Positions 25,293-33,341 of a stretch of 64,000 nt of DNA are shown here, in pieces. How positions within the stretch are numbered: position 1 is the first letter of the stretch; each line of letters starts with the position of its first letter. A program made the translations under genes and the position numbers. The notes below the pieces were generated by a model. The model saw only the letters and a program-made list of their open reading frames with translations. It made no database searches and was not told the DNA's origin. Source of the stretch: Levilactobacillus senmaizukei DSM 21775 = NBRC 103853 (GTDB lineage: Bacteria > Bacillota > Bacilli > Lactobacillales > Lactobacillaceae); assembly GCF_001592085.1 (NCBI RefSeq), contig NZ_BCWD01000009.1, positions 23,620 through 87,619 on the forward strand. Direction: 5' to 3'.

Positions 25293-25979
25293 CTATTTGA
25301 TTTTAAGACTAAGTAGCATCAACCCTACTGCGATCAGGTTATTAAATGCGTGAAGGATAATCGTACTCTGCAGCTTGTCCGTCTTACGGTAAACATAGGC
25401 AAAGGTGCCCCCCATCACTGCATAGATGACCCAGCTAACCGGATTATCACTCATATGAGGGATCGAGAATACCGCCCCACTAATCATGACTGGCAACCAA
25501 AATGACTTCTGTGAGAAACAGCCGTCAAGTAAAACCCCTCTGAAAGTGAGCTCCTCCACCACTGGTGATGCTAGAACCACCGTGATGCTTAACATGATCA
25601 TGGTCAATGAACTCCGACCCATGATTTGTGAGATGGCCTGGTTATTGGCCGTACTCGTTTCATGATAAAGCAGGCTATTCACGATTCCCAAAACGGCTTC
25701 CACTAATAAGATGAACCCATAGGCTCGAACCATCAACCACCAGTCTTTGCCGGTTAGCCGTTGCCACGGCCGAGGACGAAAATGACGCCAGGCCCAGAAA
25801 CCGATGAATGCAGTCAAAACAAATCCCACAATATAAAGAACACACCAGCCAACCAGCTGCCAAGTCGACCCCTGCTTCAGAAACATCGTCGGTAGCTGAA
25901 CGAAATTTAATAGCACCAAGAGAATCATGACCCATCCCCAACCGCTAAAACCACCGATTTTCCATAATTTAGTCTTCAA
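25293..25979 (-). CDS. CPBP family intramembrane glutamic endopeptidase
   Basis: 228 aa multi-pass membrane protein. The CPBP (Abi, type II CAAX protease-like) motifs are EELTFRGVLLDG (catalytic Glu pair), FSIPH and HAFNNL. A TTG start is preferred, since GGGAAGGAAC lies seven bases upstream of it; the open frame extends 21 codons further upstream without a ribosome site. In lactic acid bacteria such proteins are linked to bacteriocin self-immunity, but no bacteriocin genes are near. Convergent with ohrR, now separated by the IS. Confidence 0.82.
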   Translation of the reverse strand: MKTKLWKIGGFSGWGWVMILLVLLNFVQLPTMFLKQGSTWQLVGWCVLYIVGFVLTAFIGFWAWRHFRPRPWQRLTGKDWWLMVRAYGFILLVEAVLGIVNSLLYHETSTANNQAISQIMGRSSLTMIMLSITVVLASPVVEELTFRGVLLDGCFSQKSFWLPVMISGAVFSIPHMSDNPVSWVIYAVMGGTFAYVYRKTDKLQSTIILHAFNNLIAVGLMLLSLKIK

Positions 25980-26129
25980 TTGTTCGTTCCTTCCCTTTTT
26001 GTTGTCCAACCTTACTAACATGGTCAAAGTAGCCGATCCCATCAGCCCGCGCTTTCCATTAGTTAGTAACTTTGACGTCCAGTTATTATATATTTTTTGA
26101 TAGCAATTTCATAAAATGTGCGGTACTAT

Positions 26130-26305
26130 ATGGTTGCGGGCATGTTTAAGGAAACTTTTACTTGTTCGTGAGGTTTCTGTCCTCATTCAACAGACAGATT
26201 TCATTTTACTCCCCCAAAGTAGATGAAATTTTTTACAACATAATCCCCCAATTATGTTGTAACCTTACTCTTTGGCCATTGCGACTTATCGTAATGGCTT
26301 TTTTT
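26130..26305 (+). ncRNA. Candidate small RNA with two CCCCCAA hairpin loops
   Basis: Hairpin A (26198-26229): 12 bp with one bulge, loop CCCCCAA (26211-26217). Hairpin B (26233-26262): 11 perfect pairs, loop TCCCCCAA (26244-26251). Then a terminator: GCCATTGCGA CTTA TCGTAATGGC (26275-26298) and seven T residues. A weaker 6-bp hairpin (TCTGTC/GACAGA) lies upstream. No plus-strand gene precedes the terminator, so it must end a non-coding transcript. The 5' end is a guess (TACTAT -10-like hexamer at 26124-26129, no good -35). C-rich loops are typical of Gram-positive sRNAs that pair with ribosome sites. Confidence 0.55.
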
Positions 26306-26537
26306 GTGTCGTTTTTTCATCAGCAAGGTCATCTTTTTCCGTTGTCATAGGACGATAGCGTCCCCAAGTCAGCCAAAGCGCGGCTAAGTCGGCTACCGTC
26401 GCCGCGATCATTCCCACCAGACCAATCAGTACTTTTAACCAGATTAACTTGGCCCAGGTCACCATTAACCAAATGGTTAGGCCGATGATTAACGTAGATA
26501 GTGGAATCATCCACAACCAAGCCTTAAACATCTTCAC
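26286..26537 (-). CDS. Small two-helix membrane protein, unknown function
   Basis: 83 aa from a GTG start (AAGGAG eight bases upstream); an in-frame upstream extension lacks a ribosome site. Two hydrophobic segments (about residues 8-28 and 33-58) and a charged tail (TEKDDLADEKTTQKK). No family recognised. Its 3' end overlaps the terminator of the opposite-strand candidate sRNA. Confidence 0.6.
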   Translation of the reverse strand: MKMFKAWLWMIPLSTLIIGLTIWLMVTWAKLIWLKVLIGLVGMIAATVADLAALWLTWGRYRPMTTEKDDLADEKTTQKKPLR

Positions 26538-26633
26538 AAGCAATGCTCCTTCCCTGTCAATCACATATGTCAAATCTTACCACGTTTACCCCCGTTATTC
26601 GAAGGAAAGTGACGAGATGGGTGCGTTCACTTC

Positions 26634-26647
26634 TGGAAACGGTTACA
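26634..26647. promoter_or_regulatory. cre site (CcpA operator)
   Basis: TGGAAACGGTTACA matches the catabolite-responsive element consensus TGNAARCGNWWNCA at every position. It overlaps a TACAAT -10-like hexamer (26644-26649), 40 bp upstream of the hydroxyacid dehydrogenase start, so CcpA would repress. Confidence 0.72.
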
Positions 26648-26686
26648 ATTGAACTGAGTTTAAATCTATTAAAGGAGTGACCGTTT

Positions 26687-27646
26687 ATGAAGCAAGTATT
26701 AGTCACGGCACCAATCCCGACGAAGGCCTTAGCCATCCTAAAGGACGCCGGATTGGCGGTTGATAGTTATTCTGGCGAGGGCTTGATTACCAAGACAGAA
26801 TTACTGCAGCGCATTCCCGGCAAGGACTTCTTAATTACACCACTATCAACCCACGTCGACGCAGAAGTCATTGACGCTGACCCACAATTGAAGCTGATTG
26901 CAAACTACGGGGCCGGATTTAACAACATCGATACAGTCTATGCCCGCCAAAAAGGGATTCCCGTCACAAATACACCGGGAGTTTCGACTACTTCTACCGC
27001 CGAAGTGACCACGGGCCTCATCATCAGCTTGTCACACCGAATGATGGAAGGCGATCGGTTGATGCGGGGCGTCGGCTTTTCTGGTTGGTCACCACTGTTC
27101 TTCCTGGGACACGAATTGGCTGGAAAAACCTTAGGGATCGTTGGCATGGGCCAGATTGGCCAAGCCGTTGCTAAACGCATGGCGGCGTTTGACATGCACA
27201 TCATCTACACACAACGCCATCCCTTGGCAGATGACGTCGCGGCCGCAATCCCGGCAAAATATGTGGATCTACCCGAACTGATTAAGACGAGCGACGTGGT
27301 CACCCTACATTGTCCCTTGAATGAGGCCACTCATCATCTGATTGGTGCCACCGCCTTCGCTGATATGAAATCGAATGCGGTCTTGATCAATGCCGCTCGG
27401 GGCCCCGTCATCGATGAGGCCGCCCTACTGACAGCCTTACATACTCACGCTATCAGTGGTGCGGCACTGGATGTCTACGAAGCAGAACCCAACGTTGCCG
27501 ATGGCTTCAAGGCCTTGGATAACGTGATCCTAACGCCACATATTGGCAACGCAACCGTTGAAGCTCGTGACGCCATGGCCGATATTGTTGCCAACAATGC
27601 CGTCCGGGTTGCCAACAACGATGCCCCTTTGTACATCGTCAATTAA
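26687..27646 (+). CDS. D-isomer-specific 2-hydroxyacid dehydrogenase
   Basis: 319 aa, NAD(P)-dependent. The substrate domain is split by the Rossmann fold with GMGQIGQAVAKRM (about residues 152-164). The catalytic triad is visible: Arg in the GAGFNNID/NAARGPVIDE region, Glu in DVYEAEP and His in TPHIGNAT. It reduces a 2-oxoacid to a D-2-hydroxyacid, or the reverse; the GAGFNNID and TPHIGNAT forms suggest a glyoxylate/hydroxypyruvate-reductase-like branch rather than the fermentative D-LDH. AAAGGAG precedes the ATG, a cre site lies in the promoter and a terminator follows, so it is a single-gene unit under catabolite control. Confidence 0.88.
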   Translation: MKQVLVTAPIPTKALAILKDAGLAVDSYSGEGLITKTELLQRIPGKDFLITPLSTHVDAEVIDADPQLKLIANYGAGFNNIDTVYARQKGIPVTNTPGVSTTSTAEVTTGLIISLSHRMMEGDRLMRGVGFSGWSPLFFLGHELAGKTLGIVGMGQIGQAVAKRMAAFDMHIIYTQRHPLADDVAAAIPAKYVDLPELIKTSDVVTLHCPLNEATHHLIGATAFADMKSNAVLINAARGPVIDEAALLTALHTHAISGAALDVYEAEPNVADGFKALDNVILTPHIGNATVEARDAMADIVANNAVRVANNDAPLYIVN

Positions 27647-27656
27647 ATTGTCTTCC

Positions 27657-27690
27657 AAGTGTCCGTCACAAAATGGCGAACACTTTTTTA
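27657..27690 (+). terminator. Terminator after the hydroxyacid dehydrogenase gene
   Basis: AAGTGTCCGTCA and TGGCGAACACTT form an imperfect stem followed by TTTT. Confidence 0.75.
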
Positions 27691-27729
27691 AATTCATTTT
27701 TAGTAAACGATGAGCTCGCCTAACAATTC

Positions 27730-27743
27730 TGCAATCGGTTGCA
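27730..27743. promoter_or_regulatory. LacI/CcpA-type operator upstream of the GH65 gene
   Basis: TGCAATCGGTTGCA differs from the cre consensus at one position and is a near-palindrome around CG, the form bound by LacI-family regulators. It lies 137 bp upstream of the GH65 start. CcpA or a maltose-type repressor could bind; which one is not shown. Confidence 0.45.
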
Positions 27744-27879
27744 TTTCCGCCATAACAACAATTATAACGTAGCAATTTTTTATGATTTTCAACGTGAATA
27801 ATTGCGTTCGACCGTCATGTCCCCTAGAATTAGAAATGAATGAACTTTTAATTGTTAGCAGGAAGGATGATGAGGAAGT

Positions 27880-30594
27880 TTGAAATTAATCACGCTACAT
27901 GTTTTAGACGATTCACTCGAGGTTAATTATCAACCGACTGACAGTCCCACGCAGCGGCAATTTATTATTACGTATAACCCTGAACAGACAATTGGTGAAA
28001 ATCTCGAGAACCTACGCACCAAACTCGCCGGCCTTGATGTCGACGGTGGGATCGTGGATAACGCCTTAAGTTATCCCTTTTCCGATACGGTCGTTGGGAT
28101 TAATCACCAACGCATCGATATTGGTCTAGCGATAGCTAATATGCTGAATATTCCCGTGGTCAGTCGTCAAAGTATCGGTAAAGCAGGCATTAAGGCTGCC
28201 CTGAATACCAAGCGAGACTATTTAACCTGGCACTTGGACTACTACGGTCAGTACACCGGCAAACGCAATTACGGACAAGAGGCAATGCTAACGGTTGGCA
28301 ACGGTTTCTTTGGTTTACGGGGTGCATACACTGAGGCTCATGCCGATGCGGACAACTATCCTGGCATGTATACCGCTGGTCTCTACGACCAACTCACAAC
28401 CAATCTAAACGGCCGCAACGTTAAGAACGAAGATCTAGTTAATTTGCCTAATGCTCAATCCTTGTCGTTCGGTGTCGACCATCAACCACCATTTCAAATT
28501 AAAGCCGCCGATATTCAAGATATTTATCGTAGCCTCGACCTACACACCGGGGTTCTGACCACGACTATGCTGGTGCAACTCTCAACGGGCCATTCGCTAC
28601 AGATTGAAACCAAAAAGTTGGCTGACTTTAAGCACTGGCACCGACTCGGCATTCAATACCGCCTCACGCCATTAAACTTCTCAGGGACGGTTCAAATCTA
28701 TTCGGCCATCGATGGCAGTGTTATTAATGATAACGTCGAACGCTACCGGGCCTTCGATCAACACCATGTCAAGGTTACCGGGACCAGCCAAAACGCCGAT
28801 GCTATCTTTCTTGAAGGCCAAACACGGTCTTCGAAGGTTGACCTAGTCTTAGGTTCCCGTCTCACGGGTGCCGGTCAGGCCCTCACGCTACCAGACGCAC
28901 AATTCCCCCATGCCGATCAACAAGCTCGACAAATGCGAACGATTGACGTTCAAGCCAACCAAACTTATACCTTTGAAAAAATTGTCGTCCTATTCACAAG
29001 CCGAGAAACTCATGGCGACCTACTGGAACATGCTGCTAAGGAAAGCCAACTGGCCAGTTTTGAAGACACGCTTCGCAGCAGTACCAAGTACTGGCAAAGT
29101 CGCTGGGCTGACATGGATATCCAAATTGAACAGGATATGACGAGTCAAAAATTAATGCGGGTCAACTTATACCATCTCTTCTCGGCGGTTCAAGCCATTT
29201 CATCGGGTAAGATTGATGCCTCGATCAACGCTCGGGGACTCGATGGCGAAGCTTACCGTGGTCACGTGTTCTGGGATGAAATGTTTGATCTGCCCGTGTT
29301 CACACTTCACGATCCCGAATTAACTCGGCAACTCCTACTGTATCGTTACCGACGCCTACCAGCAGCCAAGCAGAATGCGGCTGACGCCGGCTACGATGGC
29401 GCCATGTACCCGTGGCAATCCGGAACGACCGGCGATGAACAATCGCAAACGGTCCACCTGAATCCCTTAACCAACACCTGGGACCCGGATTACTCCTCTC
29501 TCCAACGCCACGTTTCCCTGGCAATTGCCTACAATGTGATCATGTATTGCCGAATCTCCGGCGATGAAGACTTCATGCAAAAGTATGGGTTAGAAATGCT
29601 GCAAGAAATTACCAAGTTCTGGATTAGCAAAGCTAAGTACGACGGTAAGACGAAGCGCTACACCATCGACGAGGTCATGGGACCAGATGAATTTCATGAA
29701 AACTATCCCAATGCCTCGTCGACGGGCCTCGCCAACAACGCCTACACCAATCTCATGGTAACCTGGCTATTTAATCAGTTGACAGCTATTCGCGACCAGC
29801 AACCAACCGCTGCCCTGAAGGCTATTGATACTAAGACTACCTTCACCTCGGCCGACATTAAACAGGTCCACGACATCAGTCATCATCTTAAATTAGACCT
29901 GAACGATGATGCTATCATTGGACAATTTGAGGGCTACTTCAAGCTACCAACCCTTGATTTTCAAAAGTATCGCCAAAAGTACGGCGACATTTCACGGATG
30001 GACCGCATCTTAAAAGCCGAAGGCAAGAGCCCCGATGCCTATCAAGTGGCCAAGCAAGCCGATGCCTTGATGGCTTTCTATAGCTTAGATGCTACCGAGG
30101 TTGAATCTCTTATGACTCAGCTGGGCTATTCATTACCAAAAGGCGCCCTGCTCAAGAACCTGCAATTCTATCTTGATCGGACCACCCACGGATCCACCCT
30201 GTCACGGGTCGTATATGCCGCTCTAACCGCGATGGCTGGTAACATGGACCAATCCTGGCAATTCTTCTCCCAAGCCCTACTGTCGGATTATTACGACATT
30301 CAGGGCGGGACCACTGCCGAGGGAATTCACCTGGGGGTCATGGGAGCCGTGACGTTCTTGGCCACCCGCTACTACGCTGGGATCGATAGCCTGGCGTCTA
30401 AGTTAACCATCACCCCGCACCTGCCCCACGGCTGGAATCAAATTGCCTTCAAGCAGTTGATCCGGGGAATCCGATACACCTTTGAAATCACTCATCATCA
30501 AATCACCGTCACTGCGGACCAGGCGACGACGCTGAAAGTTATGACGAAATCCGTCGACTTAAAACCCAATGAGCCCGTCACCATTACTTATTAA
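27880..30594 (+). CDS. Glycoside hydrolase family 65 disaccharide phosphorylase
   Basis: 904 aa, from a TTG start behind GAGGAAG (an upstream in-frame stop is two codons away). From about residue 130 it follows the GH65 phosphorylase fold: NGFFGLRGAYTE, RGLDGEAYRGHVFWDEM, the catalytic acid Glu in VMGPDEFHE (about 606), and phosphate-binding GSTLS and GGTTAEGIHLGV. It is about 150 aa longer than the well-studied maltose phosphorylase; the extra N-terminal 125-130 residues are unlike the core and unidentified. With pgmB 13 bp downstream, it should release beta-glucose-1-phosphate from maltose or a related disaccharide such as kojibiose, nigerose or trehalose. Confidence 0.85.
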   Translation: MKLITLHVLDDSLEVNYQPTDSPTQRQFIITYNPEQTIGENLENLRTKLAGLDVDGGIVDNALSYPFSDTVVGINHQRIDIGLAIANMLNIPVVSRQSIGKAGIKAALNTKRDYLTWHLDYYGQYTGKRNYGQEAMLTVGNGFFGLRGAYTEAHADADNYPGMYTAGLYDQLTTNLNGRNVKNEDLVNLPNAQSLSFGVDHQPPFQIKAADIQDIYRSLDLHTGVLTTTMLVQLSTGHSLQIETKKLADFKHWHRLGIQYRLTPLNFSGTVQIYSAIDGSVINDNVERYRAFDQHHVKVTGTSQNADAIFLEGQTRSSKVDLVLGSRLTGAGQALTLPDAQFPHADQQARQMRTIDVQANQTYTFEKIVVLFTSRETHGDLLEHAAKESQLASFEDTLRSSTKYWQSRWADMDIQIEQDMTSQKLMRVNLYHLFSAVQAISSGKIDASINARGLDGEAYRGHVFWDEMFDLPVFTLHDPELTRQLLLYRYRRLPAAKQNAADAGYDGAMYPWQSGTTGDEQSQTVHLNPLTNTWDPDYSSLQRHVSLAIAYNVIMYCRISGDEDFMQKYGLEMLQEITKFWISKAKYDGKTKRYTIDEVMGPDEFHENYPNASSTGLANNAYTNLMVTWLFNQLTAIRDQQPTAALKAIDTKTTFTSADIKQVHDISHHLKLDLNDDAIIGQFEGYFKLPTLDFQKYRQKYGDISRMDRILKAEGKSPDAYQVAKQADALMAFYSLDATEVESLMTQLGYSLPKGALLKNLQFYLDRTTHGSTLSRVVYAALTAMAGNMDQSWQFFSQALLSDYYDIQGGTTAEGIHLGVMGAVTFLATRYYAGIDSLASKLTITPHLPHGWNQIAFKQLIRGIRYTFEITHHQITVTADQATTLKVMTKSVDLKPNEPVTITY

Positions 30595-30607
30595 AGGAGT
30601 GCTTTTT

Positions 30608-31282
30608 ATGACAAAATTTGCTGATATTAAAGGATTCGTTTTCGACCTCGATGGTGTCATCACTGACACCTCCATTCTTCACGGAAATGCTTGGCACCAA
30701 TTAGCCGATTCCCTGGACATTACCTGGAGTACTAAACTTGGCAATGCCTTGAAGGGCATTAGCCGCATGGATTCACTTGAAATGATTCTTAAGGCCGGTG
30801 GTAAGGCAAACGACTTTTCCGATGCCGAAAAGGAAAAGCTGGCTACCCAAAAGAACACGAACTACATTGCCGAAGTGAACAAAATGACCCCCGCCAACAT
30901 TCTACCCGGGATGAAAGACTTTCTCGACGGCCTGCGGGCCAATGGTTACCAACTTTCATTGGCTTCTGCGTCCAAGAATGCGCCGCGAGTCTTGGATAAA
31001 CTAGAATTGGCCGACTACTTCCCGAAGGTCGTTGATCCGGCTAGCCTAACTCATGGCAAGCCCGATCCAGAAATCTACACCAAAGGCGCTGCGCTGCTTA
31101 ATCTGAAGCCGGAACAATGCATTGGGGTGGAAGATGCCGCTGCTGGTGTGGCTGCGATCAATGCCGCCGGTGAAACATCCGTCGGTATTGGAGATGCCAC
31201 GGAATTGGCCGCTGCTGACATGGTCTTCAGTAACACCGCTGCCGTTACCCTAGCCAATATCAAGGCCAAGTTAGATAACTAA
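30608..31282 (+). CDS. pgmB: Beta-phosphoglucomutase
   Basis: 224 aa HAD-superfamily mutase converting beta-glucose-1-phosphate to glucose-6-phosphate. The catalytic aspartates D13 and D15 are in FVFDLDGVITDT. Substrate-specificity loop KGISRMDSLE, SASKNAPRVLDKL and GVEDAAAGV are all typical. The start follows AAAGGAG by nine bases and lies 13 bp after the phosphorylase stop. The two genes form one operon that channels a disaccharide into glycolysis. Confidence 0.93.
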   Translation: MTKFADIKGFVFDLDGVITDTSILHGNAWHQLADSLDITWSTKLGNALKGISRMDSLEMILKAGGKANDFSDAEKEKLATQKNTNYIAEVNKMTPANILPGMKDFLDGLRANGYQLSLASASKNAPRVLDKLELADYFPKVVDPASLTHGKPDPEIYTKGAALLNLKPEQCIGVEDAAAGVAAINAAGETSVGIGDATELAAADMVFSNTAAVTLANIKAKLDN

Positions 31283-31293
31283 TTCAGGTTACT

Positions 31294-31329
31294 AAAAAAA
31301 CTTCCGGTTTGCACGCCGGAAGTTTTTTA
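31294..31329. terminator. Bidirectional terminator
   Basis: AAAACTTCCGG, short loop, CCGGAAGTTTTTT between convergent pgmB and the HAD gene. Confidence 0.9.
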
Positions 31330-31339
31330 ATATCTAAAA

Positions 31340-32110
31340 TTATTTAATTAATCCAAAGTGCTGCAAACCGGTGACAATGCCATCAGTGGTATTCGTCCCC
31401 GTGACATAGGCCGCTTGATGCTTGGCCTGAAAGACCCCATTCCCCATTGCGATCGGCACGTCAACTTCGTCAAACATTTGCAAATCATTGAAGCCATCCC
31501 CGAAAGCGTATGTTTTTGCCCCGCTGAGGCCGGCCTCTTTCAAAAATGTTCTAATACCCGTTTGTTTAGTAATCCCGGTTAACATCGTGTCCAATGCCCG
31601 CGGATTGTTACGAACAAAGCTCAGCGATCCGGCAAATTTCTCTTGATATAACTGTTCCTTATTGCGATTAAAGACATTTAAAAAGTTAATGTCGTGGTTG
31701 AGATACCAATCCGGATCGACGACCGGATTCAAGCGTAATAGCTTAAAGTTATCGGTCGTGTCAGTGTTCGCCTGACTTAATCGAAAGCCTTGATTATTAA
31801 AATAGCCAACCGGGTCTCCCTGTTCATTGGCGAATTTGGTCACGGCCGTTAAGACATCTTTGTCGAGCACTGCGGCCGATAACCGTTGCCCTTGATACTG
31901 GACGTAGCTACCATTGGCACTGACGACCGCATCGATATTGGTGGCATCGAGGACATACTGAATTTCAAAAATGTTTCTTCCTGTGGCAATAACTGGTAGA
32001 ATATGATGTTGTTGCATCTCGTGAATGGCCGCAATGCTCGCGGGTAAAACATGTTTCTCATCGTCGAACAACGTGCCATCTAAATCAAAAAAAACAACTG
32101 CATTTTCCAT
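31340..32110 (-). CDS. Cof-type HAD phosphatase
   Basis: 256 aa. The N-terminal motif FFDLDGTLFDD has nucleophile D9 and D11. VIATGRNIFE, VSANGSYV and FGDGFNDLQMF complete the Cof/HAD-IIB signature. The ATG was chosen over a nearby TTG because GGGAGG lies nine bases upstream. Likely a sugar-phosphate or flavin-nucleotide phosphatase; the substrate is not predictable. Convergent with pgmB. Confidence 0.88.
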   Translation of the reverse strand: MENAVVFFDLDGTLFDDEKHVLPASIAAIHEMQQHHILPVIATGRNIFEIQYVLDATNIDAVVSANGSYVQYQGQRLSAAVLDKDVLTAVTKFANEQGDPVGYFNNQGFRLSQANTDTTDNFKLLRLNPVVDPDWYLNHDINFLNVFNRNKEQLYQEKFAGSLSFVRNNPRALDTMLTGITKQTGIRTFLKEAGLSGAKTYAFGDGFNDLQMFDEVDVPIAMGNGVFQAKHQAAYVTGTNTTDGIVTGLQHFGLIK

Positions 32111-32267
32111 AAGCAATAACCTCCCAATCCGTTGTCTCTCATGGCTCCATTATACCGCAATGGCCAAAGTTAACGAAATGGGCTGATATTTTTCTGCTAA
32201 GTAGATGTGGTAGCTGGTTTTTTTATGGTACACTATATCTTGTATTTTGAATAAAAGAGGGGCTATC

Positions 32268-32915
32268 ATGGTGATAATTACAGCTGGAATGATCGGTGTC
32301 GGTAAAACGACCTTAACTGGAAAGATTGCATCGCACTTGGGTACTCAAGCATTCTTTGAACCCGTTGGTGACAACCCGGTATTGCCGCTATACTACCGGG
32401 ATCCAAAGCAATATGGATTCTTACTTCAAATCTATTTTTTGAACAAGCGTTTTAGTATGATTAAGCGAGCGCTAGCGGACGACAACAACGTCTTAGACCG
32501 TTCCATCTACGAAGATGCACTCTTCACTCGTGAGAACAACGCCGAAGGTAACATCACGGATACCGAACTGGAAGTCTACTTAAATCTTCTGGACAACATG
32601 ATGACCGAACTCGACGAACTACCAAAGAAGGCACCGGACTTATTGGTTTATGCCGATGCTGACTTTGATACAATCCTTCACCGGATTAAGAAACGTGGTC
32701 GGGATTACGAACAATTCGATGATAATCCAGAATTGGAATCCTACTACAAAAAAATGTGGACGGCCTACCAGGGGTGGTTCGAAAACTTCGATATCAGTCC
32801 TAAGATCAAGATTGACTTGCAAAAATATGACCTCGACGTTCCGGGTAACACTGAACTTGTCTTGGCTCAAATCGACGATGCCTTGAAGGACATTCGTTCT
32901 GACGCTACCGTTTAA
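32268..32915 (+). CDS. Deoxynucleoside kinase
   Basis: 215 aa, deoxyadenosine/deoxyguanosine kinase family. P-loop GMIGVGKTT (residues 7-15), the DRS motif in LDRSIYEDALF, and an LID-type KKRGRDYEQF. It phosphorylates deoxynucleosides for salvage. The ATG follows AGAGGGG by five bases; the frame extends upstream to a TTG without a better site. Lactobacilli often carry two such genes in tandem; only one is present here. Confidence 0.88.
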   Translation: MVIITAGMIGVGKTTLTGKIASHLGTQAFFEPVGDNPVLPLYYRDPKQYGFLLQIYFLNKRFSMIKRALADDNNVLDRSIYEDALFTRENNAEGNITDTELEVYLNLLDNMMTELDELPKKAPDLLVYADADFDTILHRIKKRGRDYEQFDDNPELESYYKKMWTAYQGWFENFDISPKIKIDLQKYDLDVPGNTELVLAQIDDALKDIRSDATV

Positions 32916-32921
32916 CCAAAT

Positions 32922-32955
32922 AAAAATCGCTGACCAGTTGGCCAGCGATTTTTTT
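32922..32955. terminator. Bidirectional terminator
   Basis: AAAAATCGCTG, 10-nt loop, CAGCGATTTTTTT between the convergent kinase and DUF960 genes. Confidence 0.88.
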
Positions 32956-33277
32956 ATTCATCAATAGTTTCCGACGGTAGCAAGATAATTTGGCTGTCAC
33001 CATCGTCATAGGCCAACACCTTTTCCGGTAAGGTTGTCGTAAAAGCGAACTCCGTATCGAACCCAATGCGCAAGGTCCCTTCGGATTCGTCAGCCTGAAC
33101 ATACTCATAAGTGGCCTTACCGTCTTTATTCTGCAACTCAAAGGTTAACAGATTACTCAACGGGAAGAAACCTTGGAGGTCATGGTCAATGATCCGCCAA
33201 ACGGCATCGATCATCTCCCCTGGTAAGGCAGCTACCGTTCCGTAGCTAGCATACCGAGCATGATTTCTTTCGAACAT
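32954..33277 (-). CDS. DUF960 family protein
   Basis: 107 aa. The start MFERNHARYASYGT, the following IPxx-type region (LPGEMIDAVWRIID) and the LTFELQN segment fit the DUF960 family of Gram-positive bacteria, which has no known function. The ATG is placed eight bases after GGAGG. Its stop overlaps the terminator. Confidence 0.7.
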   Translation of the reverse strand: MFERNHARYASYGTVAALPGEMIDAVWRIIDHDLQGFFPLSNLLTFELQNKDGKATYEYVQADESEGTLRIGFDTEFAFTTTLPEKVLAYDDGDSQIILLPSETIDE

Positions 33278-33341
33278 TTCCATCGCCTCCACTTCTCATC
33301 ATGAACCTATTATAACGTATCTACATGCACCATGTATAAAA

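Noticed and set aside
26162..26350. A 62-codon rightward frame across the sRNA candidate
   Set aside because: It runs through the terminator hairpin and T-run, has no ribosome site, and its composition is not protein-like.
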